Below, piece after piece: positions 44,068 to 52,792 of a stretch of DNA of 64,000 bases. The notes beneath the pieces were generated by a model. It made no database searches and had not been told where the DNA came from. It saw nothing but the letters and a program-made list of their open reading frames with translations. The stretch covers positions 186,001 to 250,000 of the forward strand of contig NZ_CP077172.1 in assembly GCF_050231725.1 (NCBI RefSeq). The letters are read 5' to 3'. The first letter of the stretch is position 1, and every line of letters begins with the position of its first letter. Source of the DNA: Fusobacterium nucleatum_L (GTDB lineage: Bacteria; Fusobacteriota; Fusobacteriia; Fusobacteriales; Fusobacteriaceae). Made by a program: the position numbers and the translations under genes.

Positions 44068-45291
44068 TTATTTGTCTTCTGGTAAAATTTTGTTTAGAAC
44101 TATTCCTACAAGTGCAGCTAATGCTAAACCTGAAACAGAAATTGTTCCCCAAATAGTTATATCTCCAATAGCAATTCCTAAAACAAATATTAAAGCTGCT
44201 ATGATTAAGTTTCTTGAATGCGTAAAATCAAGTTGTGCTTCAACTATTGTTCTTACTCCAACAGCTGCTATCATTCCGAATAGTATTATCGAAACTCCTC
44301 CCATAACTGGTTGAGGTATTGTTTGAAGTATTACACCAAATTTTCCTATAAGTCCTAAAACTATTGCAAAACAAGCTGCTATTCTTAAGATAGCAGGGTT
44401 ATATACTTTTGTTACAGCAAGAACACCTGTATTTTCTCCATAAGTTGTATTAGCAGGTCCACCTAAAAGTCCTGCTGCCATTGTAGCAATTCCATCTCCT
44501 AATAATGTTCTGTGAACTCCTGGATTTTTAAAGAAGTCTTTTCCAACAACGGCACCATTTGTTGTTATATCTCCAATATGTTCTATAAATACAACCAATG
44601 CTATTGGTGCTAATGCAACAACTCCTGAAAAAGTAAATTTAGGTACTGTTGTAATAGTATCCCAAGCACCTTCTGGTAATCCTATCCAGCTTGCTTCATG
44701 TAATTTAGTTAAATCTACATCTCCCATAAAGTATGCAACAATATATCCAATAGCAACTGAAATTAAAATTGGAACTAATCTAAAAAATGATTTCTTCAAA
44801 ATACTAATGAATATCATACTGATAACAACAATTAAAGCAATAATTAGACTGTCTCTGTCAAATGTATTGTTACTATATCCTGCCATACTTAATGCCACTG
44901 GACTAAGTCTTAATCCAATAACCATTATTATAGGTCCTACTACAACTGGTGGAAAGAATGATTTTATTCTTTCAACACCAAATTTTAAAACAACAAAAGA
45001 CATAATAACATAAACAAGTCCAGCAGATATCACTCCACCTTTTAATATAGCAATACCTTGTTCTTTTAAAACTAAAGTTGTTGCTCCAATAAAAGCAAAA
45101 GATGAACCTAAAAATACAGGTACTATTCCTTTGGTTACACTGTGAAACATTAAAGTTCCAACCCCAGCACAAATAAGTGCTATTGATGGGTTAAGTCCTG
45201 TTAAAAAAGGCACTAATACAGTTGCTCCAAACATTGCAAGTACATGTTGCATTCCTAAAACTAATTTCGTTTGTAAACTAAGCATTTTCAT
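44068..45291 (-). CDS. uraA: Uracil/xanthine permease (NCS2 family, UraA-like)
   Basis: This 407-residue inner-membrane proton symporter has about 14 helices. Family motifs are LGMQHVLAMFGATVLVPFLTG near the N-terminus, FIGATTLV, VALAPIALVVFIEHIGDI with the substrate-binding Glu, and GGPANTTYGENTGVLAVTKVYNP in the central region. These match UraA rather than the xanthine branch. The start is taken at ATG 45291; a longer frame starting at 45339 would encode residues read from a terminator hairpin. luxS follows 13 bp downstream. Confidence 0.9.
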   Translation of the reverse strand: MKMLSLQTKLVLGMQHVLAMFGATVLVPFLTGLNPSIALICAGVGTLMFHSVTKGIVPVFLGSSFAFIGATTLVLKEQGIAILKGGVISAGLVYVIMSFVVLKFGVERIKSFFPPVVVGPIIMVIGLRLSPVALSMAGYSNNTFDRDSLIIALIVVISMIFISILKKSFFRLVPILISVAIGYIVAYFMGDVDLTKLHEASWIGLPEGAWDTITTVPKFTFSGVVALAPIALVVFIEHIGDITTNGAVVGKDFFKNPGVHRTLLGDGIATMAAGLLGGPANTTYGENTGVLAVTKVYNPAILRIAACFAIVLGLIGKFGVILQTIPQPVMGGVSIILFGMIAAVGVRTIVEAQLDFTHSRNLIIAALIFVLGIAIGDITIWGTISVSGLALAALVGIVLNKILPEDK

Positions 45292-45321
45292 TTTTATTTC
45301 TTCCCTCTTTCTTTTTTCTTT

Positions 45322-45350
45322 AAAAAAGGGATTTTTCAATCCCTTTTTTA
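45322..45350 (-). terminator. Terminator after the thioesterase gene
   Basis: AAAAAAGGGATT and AATCCCTTTTTT form a perfect 12-bp stem with a 4-base loop, two bases after the stop at 45353. It separates the thioesterase gene from the permease gene. Confidence 0.85.
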
Positions 45351-45352
45351 TT

Positions 45353-45736
45353 TTATTTTGTATTTTTTAATTTTTCATAAAATTTTATTGGATCAATAAT
45401 GAATCTTGTATGATTTCCAGTTCCAACAACAACTCCATCTTCTAAAACTTCAACATCAAATACAAGTTTTTTTCTATCTATTTCTTTTAAAATAGAAACT
45501 ATTTTAACAGTTTTTCCAACTAAAGTTCCTTTTAAATGCTTGATATTAACTTCTGTTCCAACTGTTGTTAATCCATCTTCTAATTCCTTTTGTGCTAAAT
45601 GTAGAGAAGCTTCTTCCATCCAAGCTATCATGAAAGGAGTAGCTAAAACTTCAACTGCTCCTGATGCAGCTTTTGCAGCAGTATCATTATCAGTTACAAG
45701 TTTTTCGACTTCTAATTTCATTCCGACTTCTAACAT
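45353..45736 (-). CDS. Hotdog-fold thioesterase (FlK-like)
   Basis: This 127-residue protein resembles the fluoroacetyl-CoA thioesterase-like family: LVTDNDTAAKAASGAVEVLATPFMIAWMEEAS, then GTEVNIKHLKGTLVG and FDVEVLEDG. The Glu in WMEEAS and the His in IKHLKG sit where catalytic residues lie in FlK. Fluoroacetyl-CoA is unlikely to be the natural substrate in an oral anaerobe; housekeeping acyl-CoA hydrolysis is the safer guess. It stands alone between thiN and a terminator. Confidence 0.85.
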   Translation of the reverse strand: MLEVGMKLEVEKLVTDNDTAAKAASGAVEVLATPFMIAWMEEASLHLAQKELEDGLTTVGTEVNIKHLKGTLVGKTVKIVSILKEIDRKKLVFDVEVLEDGVVVGTGNHTRFIIDPIKFYEKLKNTK

Positions 45737-45797
45737 AAAATCCCTCCTTTTAATTTTTCCTTAGTAATTTTATAATAAATAAGCATAAGTGTCAATT

Positions 45798-46427
45798 TTA
45801 ATTTTCTTTTATTACACATAAAACTGAACCAGATCTTATTGAAAGATTAGCTTTGTTTTCAATAATAATATTACTTATACATCTAGCTTCACCTTTTTTT
45901 ATATCCAAGTTCTCAATATTGTACTTAAAACCTTTTAGTGACAAAGCTTTTACTTCATCAGAAAATATAATAAAAGATATTTTTGTCTTCTCCATATCAT
46001 TGAATTTATAGTCACTATCAATTTTAAAAATTTTTTCTTTCTCAGAAATGAAAATCAAATTATCATATTTAGCTAATAAATTTATATTTGTAAGTTCATG
46101 ATCTATACTCCCTCCTAAACCTCCAATACAATATATTACATCATATTTATTTTCAATTTCATTTAGAACTAATTCGCTATCAGTATAATCTTTTTCAACC
46201 TTAAATTTAATAAATTTAACATTTTTTTTATAATAAAATTCTTTCACTTCATCTTTAATAGAATCTAGATCACCGTAGATTTCTTTTGGTATTAAATCTA
46301 ATTCATAACAAAAATTAGTTCCACCATCAGCACAGTAAACATCTCCCTTATGATTTTCAATAAAATTTAAATAAAAATTTTTATTTCCTCTTAATTCACC
46401 ATTTAGAAATAAATAAGCAATTTTCAT
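45798..46427 (-). CDS. thiN: Thiamine diphosphokinase
   Basis: This 209-residue enzyme transfers pyrophosphate from ATP to thiamine to give the cofactor. Motifs: YCADGGTNF, YGDLDSIKDE, EKDYTDSELVL and CIGGLGGSIDHELTNINLL, all in order, and a C-terminal beta domain with ISNIIIENKANLSIRSGSVLCVI. It overlaps the stop of the exonuclease-type gene upstream by one base, so translation is coupled. No thiamine (TPP) riboswitch is seen, and the window has no thiamine synthesis genes. Confidence 0.93.
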   Translation of the reverse strand: MKIAYLFLNGELRGNKNFYLNFIENHKGDVYCADGGTNFCYELDLIPKEIYGDLDSIKDEVKEFYYKKNVKFIKFKVEKDYTDSELVLNEIENKYDVIYCIGGLGGSIDHELTNINLLAKYDNLIFISEKEKIFKIDSDYKFNDMEKTKISFIIFSDEVKALSLKGFKYNIENLDIKKGEARCISNIIIENKANLSIRSGSVLCVIKEN

Positions 46428-47266
46428 TAGTCATCATCCTTAGAAGTTTCAACAACTATAAATACTGGAATATGATCTGAAATAATTTCTCTCATTAATT
46501 TTGGATTATCTCCTGAAAAATCCAATGCTCCACTTGAGCCTGTAAACTCTTGAGAATATTTTTGACTAAAAAAGAAATTATCATAAGAATTAGCTCTCCC
46601 CTTTGTACCAATTGTTGTTTTAATAACTGGATCTATTGCATAAGTAATTTTATCTGCATGTTTATACAATGGTCTAAAAGATTCATCTAAAGCATACAAA
46701 TTAAAATCTCCTGCTATAAAAATATCATTTTCTTTTTTATCTCTATCTTGGAAATAATCATAGACATCAACCATTTTAAAGTTTTCTGCCTTTCTTTGAG
46801 ATTCATTATTTCCATAGATTGTATGAACTAAAACCAATGTAAAATCAAAATTATTAATTTTAAATGTTGCTCCATAAGGCTCTCTTAAAAGTGAGCTTTT
46901 CCCATCTTTATAGAAGCCTTCTGATTTTAGAAATTTTACCTTATCTTTTTTATATACATAGGCAAAATATTCTTTATATTTAGAAGAACCTACCCCAAAT
47001 GATGATATATGATAATCCCATTTTTCATCATTTTGTTTATTAAGTTCGTCTACTAACTCTTCAACTCCCTCTCTATTCATTACTTCAACTAATCCAACAA
47101 TGTCAAAACTTTGTAAAATTTTAGCCGTCTTAGGCATATCTTTTTTTGAAGCACCTAACCTTAAAATATTAAAACTCGCTACATAAGCTTCATCTGCTAA
47201 ACTTAAAGTAGAAAAAATAAAAAGCAACATAAATAGAACTACAAATGATAACTTTCTTTTTTGCAT
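46427..47266 (-). CDS. Exported endonuclease/exonuclease/phosphatase-family protein
   Basis: This 279-residue protein has a signal peptide (about residues 1-24, ending SLADE). The mature part has the DNase I-like fold motifs: SFNILRLG with Asn, VGLVEVMNREG with the metal-binding Glu, VHTIYGN, FIAGDFNLYALDES with Asp-Asn, and ISDHIPVFI with the catalytic Asp-His pair. It could be a periplasmic or secreted nuclease, useful for DNA nutrient use or biofilm turnover, or a phosphodiesterase. It precedes thiN in one transcript. Confidence 0.88.
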   Translation of the reverse strand: MQKRKLSFVVLFMLLFIFSTLSLADEAYVASFNILRLGASKKDMPKTAKILQSFDIVGLVEVMNREGVEELVDELNKQNDEKWDYHISSFGVGSSKYKEYFAYVYKKDKVKFLKSEGFYKDGKSSLLREPYGATFKINNFDFTLVLVHTIYGNNESQRKAENFKMVDVYDYFQDRDKKENDIFIAGDFNLYALDESFRPLYKHADKITYAIDPVIKTTIGTKGRANSYDNFFFSQKYSQEFTGSSGALDFSGDNPKLMREIISDHIPVFIVVETSKDDD

Positions 47267-47444
47267 TTATTACACTCCTTATAATATCAAAATATACAGG
47301 GACATTATACTGTGTTTTTACTATTTTTAAAAGATATTATTTAAAATAAAATATATTTTTTAATAAAGTCTACTAAAAAAAGCTACATTTTTTTTTTAAA
47401 ATATGTTAAAATCTATTAACAGAAAAGTAAGTAGGTGAAATTAA

Positions 47445-48176
47445 ATGATAGCAGCTTTTTTTGATATAGATGGAACAATTTATAGAAATGCCTTACTTAT
47501 TGAACATTTTAAAAAATTAATAAAATATGAACTTTTTGATGATATTCAATATAAGTTAAAAGTAGAAGAAGCATATAACCTTTGGGATACAAGAAAGGGA
47601 GATTATGATGATTATTTACTTGACTTAACTAAACTATACGTTGTTGCAATGAAAGGTTTACCCATAAAATATAATGATTTTATTTCTGATCAAGTTTTAC
47701 TATTGAAAGGTAATAGAGTTTATACATATACAAGAGAAATGATTAAATGGCATAAGAAAAAAGGACATAAAGTATTTTTTATATCTGGTAGTCCATCATT
47801 TTTAGTTTCAAGAATGGCTCATAAAATGGGTGTTGATGACTTTTGTGGTTCTATTTATGAAATAGATGATGAAACTCAAACATTCTCTGGTAGAATAATA
47901 AAACCTATGTGGGATTCTGTTCATAAACAAGAAGCAATAGAAGAATTTATAAAAAAATATGATATTGATTTGTCTAAAAGCTATGCTTATGGAGATACTA
48001 ATGGAGATTTTTCAATGTTATCTTTGGTTGGAAATCCAAGAGCTATAAATCCTAGTAAAGAGCTTGTTACTAAAATAAAAAATGATAAAAATTTAAAATC
48101 TAAAACAGAAATTATAATTGAAAGAAAAGATGTTATTTATAAGTTAAATACAAATGTTGAATTAATTGAATTTTAA
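47445..48176 (+). CDS. HAD-IB family phosphatase (SerB-like)
   Basis: This 243-residue protein has HAD motif I FFDIDGTIYR (Asp7, Asp9), motif II VFFISGSPSF, a Lys in GRIIKPMWDSVHK (motif III) and motif IV YAYGDTNGDFSML. The cap is helical and of the IB (phosphoserine phosphatase-like) type. Substrate is unknown; phosphoserine or a phospholipid head group are both possible. It lies 36 bp before the Rrf2 gene and likely shares its transcript, in the opposite direction to the gene run on either side. Confidence 0.88.
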   Translation: MIAAFFDIDGTIYRNALLIEHFKKLIKYELFDDIQYKLKVEEAYNLWDTRKGDYDDYLLDLTKLYVVAMKGLPIKYNDFISDQVLLLKGNRVYTYTREMIKWHKKKGHKVFFISGSPSFLVSRMAHKMGVDDFCGSIYEIDDETQTFSGRIIKPMWDSVHKQEAIEEFIKKYDIDLSKSYAYGDTNGDFSMLSLVGNPRAINPSKELVTKIKNDKNLKSKTEIIIERKDVIYKLNTNVELIEF

Positions 48177-48212
48177 AAAATATAAAATAAAAAACAGTGA
48201 GGAGATTACACA

Positions 48213-48635
48213 ATGAAAATAAAAAACGAAGTTAGATATGCATTACAAATTATATATTATCTTACTTTACATAGGGATAAAGAGATTATTTCATCAAATG
48301 AAATATCAGCTGAAGAAAATATCCCAAGATTATTTTGTTTACGTATAATTAAAAAACTTGAAAGAGCAGGAGTTGTAAAAATATTTAGGGGTGCTAAAGG
48401 AGGCTATGTTTTAAGTAGAGATCCTAAAAGACTTACTTTCAGAGACATTATTGAAATTATAGATGACGACATTGTATTACAACCTTGTATAGACAGTCCG
48501 ACTATCTGTTCTACTAGAGGAGTTAATTGTAATATTAGAATCGCATTAAAGAAAATTCAAGATTGTTTACTTAATGATTTTGATAAAATTAATTTTCATG
48601 ATTTAGTTGAAAAAAATGCTGGTATAAATATTTAA
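48213..48635 (+). CDS. Rrf2 family transcriptional regulator
   Basis: This 140-residue winged-helix regulator has KNEVRYALQIIYYLTLH at the start and EISAEENIPRLFCLRIIKKLERAGVVKIFRGAKGGYVLSRDPKRLTFRDIIEII, the typical Rrf2 order of HTH and wing. Three cysteines near the end (PCIDSPTICSTRGVNC) match the spacing seen in iron-sulfur-binding members such as IscR and NsrR. It may therefore sense iron-sulfur status, NO or redox. The iron/chelate importer next door (48733-52557) is a plausible target, but no binding site is identified. Confidence 0.85.
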   Translation: MKIKNEVRYALQIIYYLTLHRDKEIISSNEISAEENIPRLFCLRIIKKLERAGVVKIFRGAKGGYVLSRDPKRLTFRDIIEIIDDDIVLQPCIDSPTICSTRGVNCNIRIALKKIQDCLLNDFDKINFHDLVEKNAGINI

Positions 48636-48660
48636 AAAGACTTTTAAAATTATCTGATAA

Positions 48661-48706
48661 AAAATAGTATTGATAAAATGATAAAATTTCTATCAATACT
48701 ATTTTT
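48661..48706. terminator. Bidirectional terminator after the Rrf2 gene
   Basis: AAAATAGTATTGATA (48661-48675) pairs with TATCAATACTATTTT (48691-48705) around a 15-base loop. It lies between convergent genes. Confidence 0.85.
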
Positions 48707-48732
48707 AATATTTTATATTTTTTATATTATCT

Positions 48733-49512
48733 TTAATTATCTCTTATTGACTTTTTAAGAGATATTATAGGTTTGCTCTCATCATCTAAAATGACATTTC
48801 CACTTACCCCATAAACCTCTCTTAACATTTTTTCAGTTATAACTTTTTTAGCTTCTCCTGAATCGTATAATTTTCCTTCGTTTGACAGTATAACAATATG
48901 ATCAGCATATCTTATAGCTAAGTTTATATCGTGAAGTACAGTAATTATATCAACTTTTTTTAATTCTGTAAAATTTTTAAGAAATTGACATAGTTCAAGT
49001 TGTTTTTGTAAATCTAAAGAATTAGTTGGCTCATCTAAGAGAATAAGTTTAGGGTTTCTAACTAATGTTTGAGCTATAAATACCATTTTCTTCTGTCCAC
49101 CACTTAATTCACTAAATGTTCTTGTTATTAAACTTTCAATGTTTAGTGCTTTAAGAATTTCTGTTACGGCTTTTATATCTTCATCAGAAATTTTTTGATT
49201 AAGTTCGGGTAATCTACCTAATAAAACCATCTCTAAAACTGTCAATGGAGAAATATTTAAATCCATTTGTGGAAGATAGGAAATTAATTCTACTTTTTTA
49301 TTAAAATTTATTTTAGATAGATTTATGTCATCATAGTATATATTTCCTTGATATCTTAATAAACCAAAAATAGCTTTTAATAATGTTGATTTTCCTGCTC
49401 CATTTGGACCTAAAATTACATTAAAACCCTTAGTAAAATTAATTGATAGATTTTCAAAAATATTTTCTTTATGCTTATTATAGGAAAAGCTTAAGTCTTT
49501 TATTTCTAGCAT
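48733..49512 (-). CDS. ABC importer ATP-binding protein (FecE/BtuD type)
   Basis: This 259-residue protein has Walker A GPNGAGKST (residues 36-44), a Q-loop SYLPQMD, signature LSGGQKKMV, Walker B LILLDEPTNSLD and the H-loop LHDINLA. It energises import of iron, haem, siderophore or cobalamin-type ligands with the FecCD permease encoded directly upstream; the stop and start overlap by one base. Metal specificity is not decided by this subunit. Confidence 0.93.
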   Translation of the reverse strand: MLEIKDLSFSYNKHKENIFENLSINFTKGFNVILGPNGAGKSTLLKAIFGLLRYQGNIYYDDINLSKINFNKKVELISYLPQMDLNISPLTVLEMVLLGRLPELNQKISDEDIKAVTEILKALNIESLITRTFSELSGGQKKMVFIAQTLVRNPKLILLDEPTNSLDLQKQLELCQFLKNFTELKKVDIITVLHDINLAIRYADHIVILSNEGKLYDSGEAKKVITEKMLREVYGVSGNVILDDESKPIISLKKSIRDN

Positions 49513-50570
49513 TATATACTCCTTCTTTTGCCAAATATCATACTGATAAAAAATGGTATCCCTATCACTGATGTAACTAATCCAATAGGCAAAATCACTC
49601 CAGGAATGACTAGCTTACTTATTAGAAAAGATAATGATAGAATAAAACCTCCCAATAAAGCAGATAAAGGCATAAAAAATCTTTGATCTTCTCCTACAAT
49701 TAATCTTGCTATATGAGGTGCAATTAAACCTACAAAACCTATTGTTCCTACAAAACTAACTGCAACAGCTGAAAGAAGTGAAACTATTAAAATAATATAT
49801 TTCCTCAATTTATATGGGTTTACACCTATGCTCTCTGCTTTTGCATCTCCCAAAGTCATAGCAGTTAATTTCCAAGAATTTTTATACAGAAATATTATAC
49901 ATATTATTAATGTAAACAAGACTATTAAAAGTTTTGTCCAAGTTGTTTTTAATAAACTTCCAAAATTCCAAAAAATAAGATTTTGTAATTTATCTTCATC
50001 AGCAATATATTGCAATATCATTGTAAATGAAGTAAAAAGAAAGTTTAATGCTATACCAAATAGTATTATTGCCGTTTTTCCTATTTCTCTTTGACTTGAA
50101 AATAAATATATTATTGTAGATATTAAAAATGTAAAGAAAAAAGCATTTCCTGTTACAGCTAATGTATCTGGCAAATTAAATATACTATTATTTAAAACCA
50201 AAGCTAAAGCTGCTCCGAAAGAAGCAGCTGAAGTTATTCCCAAAGTGTAGGGACTCGCTATTGGATTTTTTAAAATTGTTTGTATTTCACAACCACCTAT
50301 TCCTAAAGAAAATCCAACTACTATTGCCATCAATGACATAGGTAATCTAATTTTTCTAATGATTAATATATTATTTCCCTCACCTTCATTGATAAAAATT
50401 GCTTTTAAAATTTCTTTAATACTTATAGAAGTCGAACCCACAGATATATTTAATAAAAATAAAAGGAAAAGTAAAATAATTATTATATTAATAATAATTA
50501 TTCTTTTTTTAATTAAATTTTTATATATAATTTTGTTATTTGATATATCTATATGTTTATTTGCTTCCAT
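49512..50570 (-). CDS. FecCD family ABC permease
   Basis: This 352-residue inner-membrane protein has an N-terminal basic stretch and about ten helices. FecCD family marks are GLGGCEIQTILKNPIASPYTLGITSAASFGAAL near residue 95, ALGGFILSLSFLI-type segment late, and TIGFVGLIAPHIARLIVGEDQRFFMPLSALLGG. Gene order on the minus strand is solute-binding fusion, permease, ATPase, with 11 bp then a one-base overlap. It transports iron complexes, haem or corrinoids. Confidence 0.93.
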   Translation of the reverse strand: MEANKHIDISNNKIIYKNLIKKRIIIINIIIILLFLLFLLNISVGSTSISIKEILKAIFINEGEGNNILIIRKIRLPMSLMAIVVGFSLGIGGCEIQTILKNPIASPYTLGITSAASFGAALALVLNNSIFNLPDTLAVTGNAFFFTFLISTIIYLFSSQREIGKTAIILFGIALNFLFTSFTMILQYIADEDKLQNLIFWNFGSLLKTTWTKLLIVLFTLIICIIFLYKNSWKLTAMTLGDAKAESIGVNPYKLRKYIILIVSLLSAVAVSFVGTIGFVGLIAPHIARLIVGEDQRFFMPLSALLGGFILSLSFLISKLVIPGVILPIGLVTSVIGIPFFISMIFGKRRSI

Positions 50571-50581
50571 TCTTTACTCCA

Positions 50582-52102
50582 TTATTTTTTATTTCTCTCA
50601 GTTTCATCACAATCTTTTAAATTAAACATCCAAGTAGTAATACTACTATCCAATATCATAAATTTATCAAAAAATTCATCTAGAATAGCTTCAGGATTTA
50701 TTCCTTTAAATTCTTCAGGATAAAAAATTGTAGCCATTTTTAATGCTGGATAGAAACCATATATTGACCTACTTGTAGAATGTGCAAATTCATATAGATT
50801 TTTATTTTTAATAGCTTTCAAATCTTTCCAACCATTTCTATTTACAATATCAAATTTGCAATTTTTCTTTTCTTTAGAACTATCAAGCCAGCCATCATTA
50901 ACTCCACTTAAAATTATAAAATCTGGATTACTTTTTAATACAAATTCAGGGTCTATACTATTTCCTCCACCTTTAGACATAGGTTTATCAGCTAAAAGTT
51001 CATCTGCTATATTTTTCCCTCCTGCTGTATTTACTACTGTTCCCCAACCAGACTTACTTGTTGCAGTTGGTCCAAATACTTCTGAATACCCAGATTTTTC
51101 ATAATAAACTGTTGGTTTATCTTTTCTAGTCTTTAAATTTTTTGAATTTATTAGTGAATATTGCTTATCAATGAAATTAATTACCTCATTTGCTTTATTT
51201 TTTTCTTGAAAAAGCTCTCCTAAAATTTTCATTGTCTGTTGTACAGATTTTTCTGAATTTTTTCCTGGAACATCTATCAAAATAACTTTTGTTCCTACCT
51301 CAGCTAGTTGTTCTTCTATTTCAAGGGCATATTTATGAGAAGCCATTGCTGAATTTGCAATTAAAACATCTGGTTGAACTGCTAACAACATTTCAAGATC
51401 AAATGGAGAAGCATGTTCAGATATTTGAGCTGTATGTTCCATATAATTTCCAACAACAGGAGTATACAATTTTGCATATTTATTTAAACCATGCCCTCCA
51501 TCTTGTCCAGAACCAACTAACATATTAAAGGCTTCTTTTCCTTTTAATGGAATAATATAATCAATTACATCCATTGTACTTATTGCATAAGTGGAAATAG
51601 GTAATCCAATTTCTACTTTTCTTCCTTTTGCATCTGTAATAATAACTGTTTCTTTAATAGCTTTCTTTTTAGGTAATTTTTTTAAATCTAATTTAGCATT
51701 TAGATTTTCAGTTTTACTTGTATCAGCTTTATAAGCATATTTCACAGGATCTACTCCCAATTTTTCTAGACTATTTGCTACTGCTGTTACAATCGCTTTA
51801 CTTGTAACAGTAGCTCCTGCAACACTATCTACATCTAATGATTGTTTTTTTATTATTTCATTTGGAATTTTTGAAATTGCAGTGTCTCCAACACCTTTTG
51901 TTTCAGTGTGACTTTTAATAGAAATATTAGTAAACTTGCCATCTTTAAGTTCTGTTAGTACGGTTATTTTACCATGATAACCTTCTGCTGTTCCTGTTTT
52001 ACTACCTGTAACTAAAGTTTTATTTTCTCCATATAATGTTTGTGAAAAAATAAAAACTAAAACAAAATTTAAAATAAAAAATAATTTTTTAAAATTTTTC
52101 AT
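50582..52102 (-). CDS. FMN-binding domain fused to a periplasmic siderophore/metal-binding protein
   Basis: This 506-residue exported protein has a signal peptide (1-25, FSQTLYG). Residues 30-118 form an FMN_bind domain: GYHGKITVLTELKDGKFTNI, KSHTETKGVGD, and the flavinylation-type motif DVDSVAGATVTS, where ApbE could attach FMN to the Thr. Residues 130-500 form a type III solute-binding domain (PF01497-like) with IDYIIPLKG, EMLLAVQPDVLIANSAM, TVYYEKSGYSEVFGP and DFIILSGVND. The fusion suggests an importer that reduces its bound iron or cofactor at the binding protein. ApbE is not encoded in the window. Confidence 0.88.
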   Translation of the reverse strand: MKNFKKLFFILNFVLVFIFSQTLYGENKTLVTGSKTGTAEGYHGKITVLTELKDGKFTNISIKSHTETKGVGDTAISKIPNEIIKKQSLDVDSVAGATVTSKAIVTAVANSLEKLGVDPVKYAYKADTSKTENLNAKLDLKKLPKKKAIKETVIITDAKGRKVEIGLPISTYAISTMDVIDYIIPLKGKEAFNMLVGSGQDGGHGLNKYAKLYTPVVGNYMEHTAQISEHASPFDLEMLLAVQPDVLIANSAMASHKYALEIEEQLAEVGTKVILIDVPGKNSEKSVQQTMKILGELFQEKNKANEVINFIDKQYSLINSKNLKTRKDKPTVYYEKSGYSEVFGPTATSKSGWGTVVNTAGGKNIADELLADKPMSKGGGNSIDPEFVLKSNPDFIILSGVNDGWLDSSKEKKNCKFDIVNRNGWKDLKAIKNKNLYEFAHSTSRSIYGFYPALKMATIFYPEEFKGINPEAILDEFFDKFMILDSSITTWMFNLKDCDETERNKK

Positions 52103-52128
52103 TTTAACCTCCTTATGATATTTTTATT

Positions 52129-52557
52129 TTATTTAGTTTTTTCAGAATCTTTTTTATAGTCTTCATCTGTATCAACCCTTGGTATAAAAACTTTTATATC
52201 TAACACAGGACTTCCATTAAGAGCATCTAAGCCCATAACAGTTATTTTATTTCCTTCAATTGAAAGTATCTTACAAACACACATAGCTATTGGATTAGGT
52301 CTATTAGGTGAACGAGTTGAAAATACTCCCTTTTCTAAAGTTGCAAATGGAGGAATAGATTTTAACACAGTTCTATCTGCTCTATCTCCCCAGTATAGAA
52401 CTATTATACTTTTTAAAAACTCAACTCCATCTAAAGCATCTGCATATTCTGAAAAAATTTCAATTACAGATTTTTCATCAGAATATTTTCCCTGTCTAGG
52501 AACATTATCTTCACTTTCATATACACTATGTATAATACCTATTTTCTTTAAATTCAT
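52129..52557 (-). CDS. trmO: tRNA m6t6A37 methyltransferase TrmO family
   Basis: This 142-residue protein has the TsaA/YaeB/TrmO core: IGIIHSVYESEDNVPRQGKYSDEKSVIEIF at the start, IIVLYWGDRADR, and GVFSTRSPNRPNPIAMCVCKILSIEGN with the family's SPNRPNP loop. TrmO methylates the t6A37 base of some threonine tRNAs. It is short (bacterial TrmO is often about 235), so this is the minimal core form. It is the first gene before the iron-type importer (27 bp), an association also seen elsewhere with metal transporters, so a metal-linked role is possible. Confidence 0.85.
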   Translation of the reverse strand: MNLKKIGIIHSVYESEDNVPRQGKYSDEKSVIEIFSEYADALDGVEFLKSIIVLYWGDRADRTVLKSIPPFATLEKGVFSTRSPNRPNPIAMCVCKILSIEGNKITVMGLDALNGSPVLDIKVFIPRVDTDEDYKKDSEKTK

Positions 52558-52600
52558 AGCATTTCTCCTATCTAAAAAATCTTTTCTATAAAATAATTAC

Positions 52601-52613
52601 TTTGCTAAGCAAA
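52601..52613. promoter_or_regulatory. Palindrome at the transcription start of the iron-importer operon
   Basis: TTTGCTAAGCAAA is symmetric apart from the central base and begins 9 bases downstream of the -10 box. It could be an operator for a repressor such as a Fur-like or Rrf2 protein; neither consensus is matched. Confidence 0.4.
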
Positions 52614-52621
52614 TCTATTTT

Positions 52622-52651
52622 ATTATAACACCTCTCTAATTTTTATGTCAA
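52622..52651 (-). promoter_or_regulatory. Promoter of the trmO-importer operon
   Basis: On the minus strand TTGACA (52651-52646), 18 bases, then TATAAT (52627-52622). Confidence 0.8.
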
Positions 52652-52733
52652 ATTAAAAGTGTTTAGAAATATTTTTTTACTTCTATTTTTAAATGTTTTG
52701 TTTGATTTTAATAGGATATTTCTATTCAAATAA

Positions 52734-52770
52734 AAAATGATGTTGATAAATTTTTTCAACATCATTTTAG
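52734..52770 (-). terminator. Terminator after the threonine aldolase gene
   Basis: AAAATGATGTTGA and TCAACATCATTTT form a 13-bp stem with a short T-rich loop. On the minus strand it is followed by TTTTTTATTTG. It ends the run 54898-52793. Confidence 0.8.
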
Positions 52771-52792
52771 TTTATTATATAAATTATTTTTT

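Noticed and set aside
45292..45339. Sixteen extra N-terminal residues for the uracil permease
   Set aside because: The start would lie inside a 12-bp terminator stem, and the residues are charged and unlike the family.
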